A stretch of 64,000 nt of DNA from G047528285 sp047528285 (GTDB taxonomy: Bacteria > Pseudomonadota > Gammaproteobacteria > Enterobacterales > Enterobacteriaceae): positions 434,001 through 498,000 of the forward strand of contig CP180022.1 in the NCBI GenBank assembly GCA_047528285.1, read 5' to 3'. A program made the translations under genes and the position numbers. The number at the start of each line of letters is the position of its first letter. Within the stretch, counting starts at the first letter, position 1. Below are positions 1 through 10,414 of the stretch, piece after piece. A model generated the notes under the pieces. It was not told where the DNA came from, did not search any database, and worked only from the letters and a program-made list of their open reading frames with translations.

Positions 1-76
1 AAAACATTTACAGATACCCCCGGCGCCACCCAATACTACAAGTATTACATGACGTTCAGATCCTTTGGTTACACAT
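1..76. other. Window edge, 3' flank of fumC
   Basis: This short flank lies beyond the fumC stop codon. I see no gene and no convincing terminator in it; the neighbouring gene lies outside the window. Confidence 0.6.
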
Positions 77-1465
77 TCACCCATTCATACTTCTAATCAT
101 ATTTTCCGGTCGAATCCAGTCATCAAACTGTTCTTCCGTTACATAACCTAACGTCAACGCTGCAACCTTCAGAGTCAACTGATCTTTATGGGCCTTTTTC
201 GCAATTTCTGCCGCCTTATCATAACCAATATGGATGTTTAATGCTGTTACCAACATTAGAGATTCATGCAATAACTGCTTTATACGACTGCGGTTAGGTT
301 CAATCCCCATTGCGCAATGGCGATTAAAGCTGTCAATACCATCTGCCAAAACACGTACAGATTGTAGAAAATTATAGATAACCATGGGGCGATAGACATT
401 TAGCTCAAAATTCCCGGAAGCACCGCCGATATTCACTGCTACATCATTACCCATGACCTGGCAACACAACATAGACATAGCTTCACACTGAGTAGGGTTA
501 ACTTTTCCAGGCATAATAGAACTACCAGGCTCGTTTTCTGGAATACTCAGCTCACCGATACCACATCGGGGCCCGGAAGCAAGCCAGCGCACATCATTGG
601 CGATTTTCATCATCGATGCTGCCAGCCCTTTTAGGGCACCATGGCTGTGTACTAGAGCATCACACGTTGCCAGGGATTCAAATTTATTTGGCGCTGTGAT
701 AAAGGGCTGACCAGTCATTTCTGACAAGATTTTTGCCACCCGATCCGCATATTCTGGATGGGTATTTAACCCTGTTCCCACTGCAGTCCCTCCCAGCGCC
801 AGCTCACATAAATGCGGAATACTTTGCTTAATATGTTTAGCGCTGTGCTCAAGCATTGTCACCCAACCTGATATTTCTTGCCCAAGCGTAAGCGGTGTGG
901 CGTCCTGTAAATGGGTACGTCCTATTTTTACAATATCCTTAAAATTTAAGGCTTTTGTAACCAAAGTGCTCTTTAGCAGCGCTATCTGAGGTAACAAATA
1001 TTCTCGTAGGGCTTTAACAGCAGCAATGTGCATCGCTGTTGGGAAAACATCATTAGAACTTTGGCTTTTATTTACATCATCATTAGGATGCACAAGCTGC
1101 ACGCCACCCAGAAATTCACTAGCCCGATTAGCTAGAACTTCGTTCATGTTCATATTACTTTGCGTGCCTGAGCCGGTCTGCCATATGACCAGTGGGAATT
1201 CATCGGGATATTTTCCAGCAAGCACTTCATCTGCTGCACGAATAATCGCCTGAGAAAACTTAACCTCAAGCAAGCCAAGGTCCTGATTAACCTGGGCCGC
1301 CGCACGCTTGGTTTGCGCCAACGCGCTAATCAGTTCAGAAGGCATTTTTTCACTAGAAATACGAAAATTCTTCAGCGCACGCTGTGTTTGCGCACCCCAA
1401 AGATGGTCTGCGGGAACATCAATTGATCCCATTGCATCCTTTTCTACACGAGTAACTTCCACCAT
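77..1465 (-). CDS. fumC: Class II fumarate hydratase FumC
   Basis: Cytosolic, iron-independent fumarase that interconverts fumarate and L-malate in the TCA cycle. The protein has 462 residues (E. coli FumC has 467). It carries the superfamily signature GSSIMPGKVNP with its catalytic-loop serines, the GRTHLQDATP block with the catalytic histidine, and the TGSGTQSNMN substrate-binding block. A few residues are missing relative to E. coli just before VHPNDDVNKS, which falls in a surface loop. The start is preceded by a near-perfect Shine-Dalgarno, AGGAGGT. No oxidative-stress promoter is recognisable upstream. No fumA-like gene is seen upstream in the window, so FumC may be the only fumarase here (inference). 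No lesion is seen; the assignment is very secure. Confidence 0.97.
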   Translation of the reverse strand: MVEVTRVEKDAMGSIDVPADHLWGAQTQRALKNFRISSEKMPSELISALAQTKRAAAQVNQDLGLLEVKFSQAIIRAADEVLAGKYPDEFPLVIWQTGSGTQSNMNMNEVLANRASEFLGGVQLVHPNDDVNKSQSSNDVFPTAMHIAAVKALREYLLPQIALLKSTLVTKALNFKDIVKIGRTHLQDATPLTLGQEISGWVTMLEHSAKHIKQSIPHLCELALGGTAVGTGLNTHPEYADRVAKILSEMTGQPFITAPNKFESLATCDALVHSHGALKGLAASMMKIANDVRWLASGPRCGIGELSIPENEPGSSIMPGKVNPTQCEAMSMLCCQVMGNDVAVNIGGASGNFELNVYRPMVIYNFLQSVRVLADGIDSFNRHCAMGIEPNRSRIKQLLHESLMLVTALNIHIGYDKAAEIAKKAHKDQLTLKVAALTLGYVTEEQFDDWIRPENMIRSMNG

Positions 1466-3330
1466 AACCTCCTGTTATTTATTCTAATGATCGCTATATT
1501 TCCTATATATGTCATTATCATTTATAATGAATATTATTATAATATAGTCCTACAAAAACGCTTTCATTAATACAAACGAAAAGTAAGATTACTATATAAA
1601 TTAGTAACGAAAAGCATCAGAGGACACATGATAAATTTCATTTCTAATCAAAAATACGAAGAACATAACGTAAACTAATTTAATTTTATCATCACTTTTA
1701 TATTCTATATCTTTTTTATTTTAAAACGCATATAAGTACAAATTTTCAACCAAGGTGATTCAGATGTTTTTATCTCTCACGCTAAAGCATGCTTCAAATA
1801 TGTAACACTGATGCTAGACAATGCTAGGCATCCGATCACCCTTTCCATTCTTCTTACAGGTATCAAACTGCTCATTTCGGTAATCCTAACTTAAATTTTT
1901 AATGATATATACTATGATAGGAATTTAAAAAGACATACAGCTGAAAACATTAATTTTTCCGCCATTTTTTAGAACAGAAAATAAACTTTTAGCGTAATGA
2001 ATGGATTTATTTTTTTAGAAAAGCCACATAAACGTCATGTGTATCGTAAGCATCGTTACTTAAAGTTTCTCTAATTTTTTCTACGGCTCAGATTTATTAA
2101 ATCCAACAAAGCCTATGCGTCAGAAATACTAGTAAACAACAAACCGGCACGGATGATTTTACCTATCACCTTATCTGGTGCAAAAGAACACTTCCTGTCA
2201 TATTTTGTATTATAAGGTGCAACCTCTATTTTCAGGTTTTTTTATTTACCTTTTACCAAAGATATTCAGATTAATAGCTATCACTGATCTGATAGTTAAT
2301 GAGAAATCGTATTAGAGTTTTTATGATGATATTTTTATTTTTGCTTGCCTGTTAATTAGGAAAAATTATAGAAAAAGGAAAAAACTCAGAAAATATGTTT
2401 CATCATCAGGATTATCGTCATGGTAATATCTATATGGTAATATGGGTCAAGCTTATATTTTAGACAAGGGGTTTACTACATAGCACTAAAGTGACTAATC
2501 CAGTTAAATTTTCTTAAGAAAATTTATTTTAAGTACGCATCAACAGATGATATGCATGGCTATTTAAAATTAATTTGAATAGCTTGCTTCTGATACATTG
2601 AAAATCAGTTAAAGAAGGTTGCAAATACCATAACGCTAAACGATAAAAGTTCATCTTCTGTCACGCAGACAAACAAAAGTTTTATATAAAATACCAAAAC
2701 AACCATTTCTGATTATTTTTTACTTATATTTTTGAATTTCTATACACAGAAACCATAGAAATATTAACTTTATAAATCAAATTAAAAATAGTTTTTTATA
2801 AAAATAATAGATGACTTTTTTACAATGCCTATGTGGATTAAGAAAATCTTCTTGTAAACAAAATATATCATCAAATAAAAACCAGCTGCAAAAATTTTTA
2901 TATACCCACATAGAATATCATTTTTAATGAACAATTTATTTAAAATAATTAATATATACATTAATGATAGTCTTAGATATGACAATTAATCATTTTTAAT
3001 AAAAACTTGAATCACCACAAGCTATTTCATACATACTAAGCATTAATAAAAAAATATTTTTATATGTGCCACATCTTTATGATTTCTTACAATAAGAACT
3101 CACAATATATTAGATGTTCATCAATAAAATATTTTTGTACGTGAATTATTTGTAATACATCTCATTTAAATTCTTATGAGATAAAAAATAGAAAATGTTA
3201 TCTTCGTAAATTAACTAGTTAACACTATTTATGGTTATTTTTCAACTTTGATTTATAAGTGGGTTTTATTATGAATGACATCTCAAACTTTTATGTAACT
3301 TAATTACAAAAGTCCTTATTTACTCACTAA
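1466..3330. other. AT-rich spacer without intact gene
   Basis: About 1.9 kb between fumC and polA. It is stop-rich in all frames. One plus-strand stretch, 1736-1894, stays open for about 50 codons with a plausible hydrophobic end (residues like LDNARHPITLSILL), but I cannot name it. Most of the remainder below 3 kb is very AT-rich and shows nothing recognisable. Confidence 0.6.
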
Positions 3331-6117
3331 TCAGTGAGCTTGATCCCAGTTTTTTCCAACACCCACATCCACCTTGAGCGGCACATCCAATGCAAAACAT
3401 CCCTCCATTAACTCCTTAATCCGCACCGTCGAATCCTCAATCACATCACACCGCACCTCAAACACCAGCTCATCATGCACCTGCATAATCATGCGAACTG
3501 GCGGTTTTTCCTTTTGTAACCAGTGATCGATTGTAATCATCGCCCGTTTAATGATATCAGCAGCCGTACCCTGAAGAGGTGCATTGATAGCCGCACGCTT
3601 TGCTCCTCTTTTACGCATACCGTTGCACGAGTGAATATCTGGCAAATAAAGTCTCCGTCCATCCATAGTCGAAACATAACCTTGAATGCTAGCCTGCCTA
3701 CAAGTACGTTCCATATATTCCAAAACCCCAGGATAGCGCTTGAAATAGAGATTAATATATTTCTGTGCTTCCGATCGCGATACTGATAACTGACGTGCTA
3801 AACCAAAGGCGGTCATGCCATAAATCAGACCAAAGTTTATAGCCTTGGCGCTTTGACGTTGCTCCTGAGTCACATTCTCTATGGAGATACAAAAGACATC
3901 GGCAGCCGTAGCACAATGAATATCTTTTCCAACAGCAAAGGCATTCAATAATTCTCGGTCACGCGCGAGATGCGCCATAATGCGTAACTCAATCTGCGAG
4001 TAATCCGCTGCAACGATAAGCGCGTTTAACGGCGCGATAAATGCTTGCCGGATGCGCCGACTTTCATCGTTTCGCACCGGAATATTTTGTAAGTTTGGAT
4101 TACTCGAAGATAAACGTCCAGTTACAGTATTAGCCTGATGATAAGAGGTATGCAGTCGTTTCGAAATTGGATTGATCATTTTCGGTAGTTTATCGGTATA
4201 ACTTGATTTAAGCTTAGCTAAACTCCGATATTCCAAAATCAACTTCGGCAGTGGATAGTCTAGTGCTAAGGCGCTTAGCACTTCCTTATTGGTAGAAGGT
4301 GCACCACAAGGAGTTTTTTTCAGCACAGGTAATTTCTGCTTATCGTACAAAATAGTCTGCAACTGTTTAGTAGAAGAAAGATTTAACGGTTCTTCTGCTA
4401 GCTGACGCGCTTCCTGATCCAGTTTTTCTAGACGTTTTGTCAGCTCTACCGAGTACCCCGTAAGAATACTTTCGTCGATTAGCACACCGGTACGCTCAAT
4501 GCGTGACAAAACAGGAATCAGCGGCATTTCGATTTCTTCAAAAACCTTTTTTAACTCTGGAACTATTTCAATGTAGGGCCACAGTTTCTGATGCAAACGC
4601 AAATTGGCGTCGGTATCTTCGGTGGAATAATGAGCACCCTTATCCGTTAGCCTCTGATTGAATATCATTTGTTTATGATCTCTGTCTTCTGTTTCCTTAA
4701 AACCAACAGTAGTGTGTTGTAACAAACGTTCCAGCAGGCTATCCTTATTATGGAAGCTGACGATGCTGTTTAACACATAAGATTCCAGCATCGTATCAAA
4801 ATAAACTCCATTCAAATCAATATTGTAACGCTTTAAAATTCCGCAATTAAATTTTAGATTTTGTCCGATTTTTGCAATCTCAGGATCTTGGAGCACCGGT
4901 TTTAAAACTGCCAATACATCCATGCGATCAAACTTATCCGGAGCATTAAAAAAATCATAGCTCACCGGCAAATAAACCACCTCACCTGGCTTCACAGAAA
5001 AACACAGTCCTAGCAAATTTGCAGTCAACGTATCTGGTCCATCAGTTTCGGTATCAAAAGCAAAGACGCCAGCATGTTTAATCTCGGTAATCCATATCTC
5101 TAAAGATGCCATATCATTAATAATTCGATAACCGTTTTTAGATGAAATTTCTTGCGGCCTCTGAAAAACCTCTTTTCCTGGCGCGCTTAAAGGAAATTTC
5201 GGGAAGATAACGTTTTTAGATCCTTGTAACCATTCACCTGATTCTAGATCCCTCAACCAACGTTTAAATTCATAACGCTGAAAAAATAACATCAGAGCTT
5301 CAACATCAGGTTCCGCAACTAAGAGCTGGTCATAGGACACATTCAGCGCCAGATCGGTTTTAATTGTTGCCAGCTGATACGAAAGGAAAGCTATTTCACG
5401 GTACTGCTCAAGCTTAGAGCCCATGTTTTTAGCACCCCGAAAACACAGATTACCAACGCTATCAAGTTGTTGATATAACCTTTTTAATCCCCCAATCCCC
5501 TGTAATAACGCCTGTGCGGTTTTTTTCCCTATTCCCGGTACGCCCGGAATATTATCGGAACTATCGCCCATCAACGCTAGATAATCGATTATAAGTTCCG
5601 GTGGTACACCAAACTTTAACTTTACTTCTTCCGGACCGAGAATAGTATTAGACATCGTATTAATCAGTGTGATTTTAGACGATACAAGTTGAGCCATATC
5701 TTTATCACTAGTACTTATCAAGACATCATTTCCAGCAAATTCCATCACTCGCGCTAGTGAGCCAATTACATCATCAGCTTCAACACCACCAATAGCCAAA
5801 AGCGGCAATCCCATTGCTTTCACCATATCATGCAAAGGCAAGATTTGACTGCGCAAATCGTTAGGCATGGGTGTTCTCTTGGATTTGTAATTCTTAAATA
5901 ACTCATCGCGAAACGTTTTTCCCTGAACATCAAATACCACTGCAAAATGGCTTGGCCGATATTGAACCAGCAAGCTTTTAAGCATATTTAATACGCCATA
6001 CATAGCCCATGTAGGTTCCCCTACGCTATTAGTTATAGGTGGAAAGGCATGATAAGCTCGGTAAAGATAAGAAGAGCCATCAACTAGAATCAAGGATTTT
6101 TCTGCAACTTTTACCAT
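3331..6117 (-). CDS. polA: DNA polymerase I, with proofreading residue D424 changed to N
   Basis: Family A polymerase for Okazaki fragment maturation and repair synthesis, 928 residues, the same length as E. coli. The 5' nuclease domain is intact (DGSSYLYRAYH, GVEADDVIG, TSDKDMAQL, MGDSSDNIPGVPGIGKKT). The polymerase domain keeps motif A (ADYSQIELR), motif B (RQSAKAINFGLIYG) and motif C (QVHDELVFEV). In the 3'-5' exonuclease domain D355 and E357 are present (FDTETD), and Y and D of Exo III are present (HYSTED). Exo II reads NLKFNCG instead of NLKYDRG, so D424 is N (codon AAT at 4846-4848). In E. coli D424 is a metal ligand needed for proofreading. There is no clear Shine-Dalgarno before the start, which is fixed by N-terminal similarity. 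The gene stands alone between two spacers; Spot 42 RNA is not seen downstream. Confidence 0.97.
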   Translation of the reverse strand: MVKVAEKSLILVDGSSYLYRAYHAFPPITNSVGEPTWAMYGVLNMLKSLLVQYRPSHFAVVFDVQGKTFRDELFKNYKSKRTPMPNDLRSQILPLHDMVKAMGLPLLAIGGVEADDVIGSLARVMEFAGNDVLISTSDKDMAQLVSSKITLINTMSNTILGPEEVKLKFGVPPELIIDYLALMGDSSDNIPGVPGIGKKTAQALLQGIGGLKRLYQQLDSVGNLCFRGAKNMGSKLEQYREIAFLSYQLATIKTDLALNVSYDQLLVAEPDVEALMLFFQRYEFKRWLRDLESGEWLQGSKNVIFPKFPLSAPGKEVFQRPQEISSKNGYRIINDMASLEIWITEIKHAGVFAFDTETDGPDTLTANLLGLCFSVKPGEVVYLPVSYDFFNAPDKFDRMDVLAVLKPVLQDPEIAKIGQNLKFNCGILKRYNIDLNGVYFDTMLESYVLNSIVSFHNKDSLLERLLQHTTVGFKETEDRDHKQMIFNQRLTDKGAHYSTEDTDANLRLHQKLWPYIEIVPELKKVFEEIEMPLIPVLSRIERTGVLIDESILTGYSVELTKRLEKLDQEARQLAEEPLNLSSTKQLQTILYDKQKLPVLKKTPCGAPSTNKEVLSALALDYPLPKLILEYRSLAKLKSSYTDKLPKMINPISKRLHTSYHQANTVTGRLSSSNPNLQNIPVRNDESRRIRQAFIAPLNALIVAADYSQIELRIMAHLARDRELLNAFAVGKDIHCATAADVFCISIENVTQEQRQSAKAINFGLIYGMTAFGLARQLSVSRSEAQKYINLYFKRYPGVLEYMERTCRQASIQGYVSTMDGRRLYLPDIHSCNGMRKRGAKRAAINAPLQGTAADIIKRAMITIDHWLQKEKPPVRMIMQVHDELVFEVRCDVIEDSTVRIKELMEGCFALDVPLKVDVGVGKNWDQAH

Positions 6118-7396
6118 GATATGTTTCGTTCTTTTTAATCAAATTTTTAATGTCTGCGATATTCACAAGGCAACTATTTAAGAATAAATAAATTATTAGC
6201 ATGCTATTTTTTGATGATAAATTTGATCATAGATACATAACCATTAAAAATGGCGTTCATTAAGACAATCAGCTATAATGCTCAGAAGATTAGTACTTTC
6301 TTTTCTTCCTCTGAACACACCATGACAGCCTCTTGTATCATTTTATGGATCTGATTTGTAAAATACAAAAATAAATAATTTAATCTTTCACGTTTTTTGC
6401 TGGCATATAGTATTTATGCCATACTTTTTATCTCTTGTTCCCATAACTGATGAACTTTTAATTCGATTTTAATAAAGTCTTTCATAAAGGAGCTACTTAA
6501 ATACTCTATAGATAAATTCAACGCATAATAGCGTTTTTATGCTATCATTAATTATTTTTTGCTCTTTTTCTAATTTTTAATAAATCTGAAAAAGACAGCA
6601 ATACCATATATCAGTTTAAAAACTAAATCACCTCATCCATATAAGAAATATATGTATATAAGTAACTGACATTTATTAAATTATTTTTAATAAAAAAACA
6701 TAACAACTATACATTTAGTTCATACTTCTATATTCTAAATTGTTGTTTTTAAGCTAAAATTTCCTGTTGCGATCTAAAATATAAAAATTATAAATTAATA
6801 TATAACTGGTTATCAGATTCAAAAAAATTGAATTCCTTTTTTGACATAAAATATTAGATAGAAGAAAACAATTGGCATCTTATATATGTGTTGAAAAATT
6901 ACATATAGAAATTTTACATATATAAATCAGCAAAAATTCTATTTTTCAGATAATCAAATTAGAAGTGATATACTCAAAAACTATAAGTAAAAACAATTAT
7001 AAATAATAAAATTTAAAAATAATTACTAATTATAATATAGCTATATAAAATCTAAATAATATATTCCATATTCTTGAAAAGAATACAGTATGTCTGTATT
7101 TTGCGCTAAAAATATATAAACCTACCTGCGTAAAAATCTTTCTTATATATCTCCTGCTTCATTTGTTGTGTTACAAAGGTTCAGGATCTTATTCAAATAA
7201 GACAAACTATCTCCTACCATTTTGTAAAAATAAAAAATACATATACGTATTAATATACTTACCCGATATAGCCCCATATCTGGCCACGAAAAGTTTTCAC
7301 TAAGACTCCTTGCAAATGCCCGCCAGAAAAAGTAGGTGGGTTCCAATTTTTTGAACCGGCAGATATACAAACATCGAAAATACTACTCTACAGTAA
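6118..7396. other. AT-rich spacer without intact gene
   Basis: About 1.3 kb between ihfB and polA. It is extremely AT-rich with stops in every frame. Short frames overlapping the ihfB end near 7143-7370 have no recognisable product and no coding signature. I see nothing nameable here. Confidence 0.6.
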
Positions 7397-7681
7397 TTAA
7401 CCGTAGATATTGGCTCGATCACGTAACTTTTTACCCGCTTTAAAATACGGAACACATTTACCTTCAAGTTCAACTTTATCGCCAGTTTTTGGATTACGTC
7501 CACAGCGCGGGCCACGGTAATGAAGAGAAAAACTGCCAAAACCACGGATTTCGATACGCTTACCACCAGTAAGCGCCATTGCCATCTGCTCTAGAATTTC
7601 TTTTACTGCATCCTCAACCACTTTTGCCTGAATATAAGCACGCTGACCAGCAAGTTTTTCGATAAGCTCAGATTTAGTCAT
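7397..7681 (-). CDS. ihfB: Integration host factor subunit beta
   Basis: Small DNA-bending protein that pairs with IhfA. The product is 94 residues, equal to E. coli, starting MTKSELIEKLA. I chose this start over an upstream in-frame methionine because of the length match and a GGAGA Shine-Dalgarno directly before it (in GGAGAAGATT). The C-terminal arm keeps the DNA-binding core: IEIRGFGSFSLHYR and the GRNPKTGDKVELEGK hairpin, with the intercalating proline. It lies downstream of rpsA as in E. coli, separated by a terminator-like hairpin, so it is probably at least partly expressed from its own promoter. No lesion is seen. Confidence 0.97.
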   Translation of the reverse strand: MTKSELIEKLAGQRAYIQAKVVEDAVKEILEQMAMALTGGKRIEIRGFGSFSLHYRGPRCGRNPKTGDKVELEGKCVPYFKAGKKLRDRANIYG

Positions 7682-7726
7682 AATCTTCTCCAAGTTTACA
7701 CGGATTTTTAAAAAAAAGAGCAACAA

Positions 7727-7754
7727 CTCCTTCTTCCTTTCCGTTTAGAAGGAG
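7727..7754 (-). terminator. Rho-independent terminator after rpsA
   Basis: Read on the minus strand, a perfect 8-bp stem (CTCCTTCT paired with AGAAGGAG, 12-nt loop) is followed within a few bases by a run of eight T. It sits between rpsA and ihfB, where a terminator separates the two genes in E. coli. Confidence 0.75.
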
Positions 7755-7787
7755 CATAATTTTTACTTTTCTGCTCCTCCGTTATTA

Positions 7788-9485
7788 TTACTCTACCTTG
7801 GATGCCGCTTTAAAAGCTTCAGCCATTGCGTTGTTAGAGAAGTTACTTTCTTCCTGTTGCTGCTGCTTGTTATTCGTGTTGCTGCTGCTAATAGCTTCTT
7901 TCTCTTCTCCATCATCCTTGGCACGAACGGACAGGCTAACAAGGCGATTTTTACGATCAACGCTAGTTACTTTCGCATCTACATCATCGCCGATACTTAA
8001 GACCAGCGTCGCATTTTCTACACGAGTACGCGAAGAAGCTTCAGATGCTCTTAAATAACCTTCTACACCTCCTGCTAATTTAAGTGTGGCACCTTTCATA
8101 TCAACTGCTGTAACTTTACCGCTAACAATTGCTCCTTTCTTATTTAAAGAAAGATAATTATTGAACGGATCTTCAGTTAACTGTTTTACTCCAAGGGAAA
8201 TACGTTCTCGCTCTGCATCAACAAGCAGTACCACTGCCTCGATTTCGTCACCCTTCTTGTATTCACGTACAGCCTCCTCTCCAGCCATATTCCAGGAGAT
8301 ATCAGACAAATGAACGAGTCCATCGATACCCCCATCCAGGCCAATAAAGATGCCGAAATCTGTGATTGATTTGATTTTACCTTCAACGCGCTCACCTTTA
8401 CTATGAGTTTCGGCGAATTGTTGCCAAGGATTGGCTTTACACTGCTTCAGCCCCAGGGAAATACGACGGCGTTCTTCATCAATATCAAGCACCATAACTT
8501 CAACCATCTCACCTACATTAACTACTTTGGAGGGATGAATGTTTTTATTTGTCCAATCCATTTCGGAAACATGCACTAAACCTTCTACTCCTTCTTCGAT
8601 TTCAACAAAGCAGCCATAGTCGGTTAAATTAGTTACGCGCCCGGTCAAATGGGTGTTTTCTGGATAACGTTTTGCAATAGCGACCCACGGATCTTCACCC
8701 AACTGCTTCAGTCCCAATGAAACACGAATACGCTCGCGATCAAATTTTAGCACTTTAACAACGATTTCGTCGCCGACATTAACAATTTCGCTGGGATGCT
8801 TTACGCGTTTCCAAGCCATATCGGTGATATGCAATAGTCCGTCAACACCCCCCAGATCAACAAACGCACCATAATCGGTCAAGTTCTTAATAATACCCTT
8901 AACTTCCATGCCTTCCAGCAAATTTTCCAAAAGTTGATCCCGCTCAGCGCTGTTTTCGAATTCAATAACAGCACGACGAGAAACCACGACATTATTGCGT
9001 TTCTGATCCAGTTTGATTACTTTAAATTCAAGCTCTTTACCTTCTAGATGCATAGTATCACGAACTGGACGTACATCAACTAGCGAACCCGGAAGAAACG
9101 CACGAATACCATTCAGTTCTACGGTAAATCCGCCTTTAACTTTACCATTGATAACGCCGATTACAGTAATCGCTTCTTCGTAAGCTTTTTCTAGCATCCC
9201 CCAGGCTTCATGGCGCTTGGCTTTTTCACGAGACAGCAGTGTTTCACCGAACCCATCTTCAACGGCATCCAGCGCTACGTCGACTTTATCACCCACTTCA
9301 ATTTCAAGTTCACCATAAGCGTTACGAAATTGCTCTACGGGAATAGCGGATTCAGATTTTAGACCAGCGTCAACCAGAACCACATCTTTTGCGATGGATA
9401 CAACAGTACCTCGAACAATGGAGCCTTGGCGAGTTTCAATTTCTTTCAGGGACTCTTCAAAAAGTTGAGCAAAGGATTCTATCAT
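7788..9485 (-). CDS. rpsA: 30S ribosomal protein S1
   Basis: Ribosomal protein S1 recruits and unfolds mRNA on the 30S subunit. The protein has 565 residues (E. coli 557) with six S1 OB-fold repeats at roughly residues 20-87, 105-171, 190-260, 277-347, 364-434 and 451-520. Repeats 3 to 5 are the most conserved (for example TDYGAFVDLGGVDGLLH). The extra residues are in a polar, Gln/Asn-rich C-terminal linker (KQQQQEE) before the conserved NNAMAEAFKAA tail. The gene follows cmk as in enterobacteria. There is only a weak GAAG-type Shine-Dalgarno before the ATG. In E. coli the rpsA leader likewise lacks a strong SD and is autoregulated by S1 through leader hairpins; the hairpin upstream here suggests the same (inference). 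Confidence 0.98.
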   Translation of the reverse strand: MIESFAQLFEESLKEIETRQGSIVRGTVVSIAKDVVLVDAGLKSESAIPVEQFRNAYGELEIEVGDKVDVALDAVEDGFGETLLSREKAKRHEAWGMLEKAYEEAITVIGVINGKVKGGFTVELNGIRAFLPGSLVDVRPVRDTMHLEGKELEFKVIKLDQKRNNVVVSRRAVIEFENSAERDQLLENLLEGMEVKGIIKNLTDYGAFVDLGGVDGLLHITDMAWKRVKHPSEIVNVGDEIVVKVLKFDRERIRVSLGLKQLGEDPWVAIAKRYPENTHLTGRVTNLTDYGCFVEIEEGVEGLVHVSEMDWTNKNIHPSKVVNVGEMVEVMVLDIDEERRRISLGLKQCKANPWQQFAETHSKGERVEGKIKSITDFGIFIGLDGGIDGLVHLSDISWNMAGEEAVREYKKGDEIEAVVLLVDAERERISLGVKQLTEDPFNNYLSLNKKGAIVSGKVTAVDMKGATLKLAGGVEGYLRASEASSRTRVENATLVLSIGDDVDAKVTSVDRKNRLVSLSVRAKDDGEEKEAISSSNTNNKQQQQEESNFSNNAMAEAFKAASKVE

Positions 9486-9599
9486 ATTTGATAATCTTCA
9501 GATTTTTTTTGATTAACGCCCATCAGCATCCTGCATGATGGGATTGTTTTACACGCCCTGCTACCTTCCTCGCTGCAGAGTATTTTAATCACCGCATCG
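9486..9599 (-). promoter_or_regulatory. rpsA leader with hairpin, candidate S1 autoregulatory region
   Basis: The cmk-rpsA gap contains an inverted repeat at 9519-9542 (CCCATCA and TGATGGG, extended inward by GCA/TGC), a stem of about 10 bp with one bulge. Next to rpsA there is an A-rich single-stranded stretch and only a weak SD. E. coli rpsA is controlled by such a folded leader; the match here is in layout, not in sequence. Confidence 0.4.
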
Positions 9600-10286
9600 T
9601 TACGATAACATCAGAATCTTCCTAGCATATGCCAACGCTTTGACTATAACTTCATTGATAGTCAAGCCAGCGGAGTCAAGTACTAGCGCATCAGTTGCAG
9701 GCAGCAGCGGTGCTATCGCGCGATTGCGATCGCGATTATCCCGTCTTTTTATCTCGGATAAAAGGCTTTCTATGTTAACACTTAAACCATTTCTATACAA
9801 CTGCCGCATACGTCGATTCGCCCTTTCCTCTGGAGATGCGTCAAGAAAAATTTTTATCGGCGCATCGGGAAACACCACTGTTCCCATATCACGACCGTCA
9901 GCAACTAGGCCAGGCGCAGCGCGAAACCCACGCTGACGCTGAAAGAGTATTTTTCGCACACGGGAAAACACGGCGATTTGTGATGCGGTATTACCAACGA
10001 TCTCGTTGCGGATAGCCTGACTGACATTTTTTCCCTCCAGTATCACATTTAACTGCCCTTGTTCGACTTCGAAGCGTACATCTAAATGCGCGGCAAGCGG
10101 TAGCAGTAACTCATCGGTCTCAATACTCATCTGATGGTACAGCACTACCAATGCTAACGCTCGGTAAATCGCACCAGAATCTAATAAATGCCACTGTAAC
10201 GCCTCTGCTAATGCTTTGCATACTGTCCCCTTGCCGGCACCACTCGGTCCATCGATGGTAATTACCGGTGAGGATGTAACCGTCAT
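9600..10286 (-). CDS. cmk: Cytidylate kinase
   Basis: Phosphorylates CMP and dCMP to the diphosphates using ATP, recycling pyrimidine nucleotides. The product has 228 residues (E. coli 227). The P-loop is GPSGAGKGT at residues 13-21, followed by the NMP-binding LLDSGAIYRALAL, the DGRDMGTVVFPDA core motif and the RDxRDxxR lid (RRDNRDRNRA). A good Shine-Dalgarno, AGGAGA, precedes the ATG. It lies upstream of rpsA and downstream of aroA, in ancestral order. No lesion is seen. Confidence 0.97.
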   Translation of the reverse strand: MTVTSSPVITIDGPSGAGKGTVCKALAEALQWHLLDSGAIYRALALVVLYHQMSIETDELLLPLAAHLDVRFEVEQGQLNVILEGKNVSQAIRNEIVGNTASQIAVFSRVRKILFQRQRGFRAAPGLVADGRDMGTVVFPDAPIKIFLDASPEERANRRMRQLYRNGLSVNIESLLSEIKRRDNRDRNRAIAPLLPATDALVLDSAGLTINEVIVKALAYARKILMLS

Positions 10287-10314
10287 GTATTCTCCTTTTT
10301 GTATAACTAATATA

Positions 10315-10340
10315 AAAGCCTAAAGAATATCTAAGGCTTT
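10315..10340 (-). terminator. Weak terminator-like hairpin between aroA and cmk
   Basis: A 7-bp stem (AAAGCCT with AGGCTTT, 12-nt loop), read on the minus strand, ends in TTTTAT. It could terminate aroA transcripts before cmk. Confidence 0.4.
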
Positions 10341-10387
10341 ATTACACGTCTTATTGTAACGTCGTTATCTGTAAAAGTAACGATCCC

Positions 10388-10407
10388 CCTCACCATATTA
10401 GGTGAGG
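10388..10407 (-). terminator. Hairpin directly 3' of aroA
   Basis: A perfect stem CCTCACC/GGTGAGG with a 6-nt loop starts a few bases past the aroA stop codon. It lacks an adjacent U-tract, so it may be an RNA 3'-end stabiliser or a degraded terminator. Confidence 0.45.
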
Positions 10408-10414
10408 AATACAA

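Noticed and set aside
3001..3330. Spot 42 RNA expected downstream of polA
   Set aside because: None of its conserved sequence or terminator is visible; the region is plain AT-rich spacer.
7143..7566. Two minus-strand frames overlapping ihfB
   Set aside because: They are shadow frames of ihfB extended into AT-rich spacer, without motifs.
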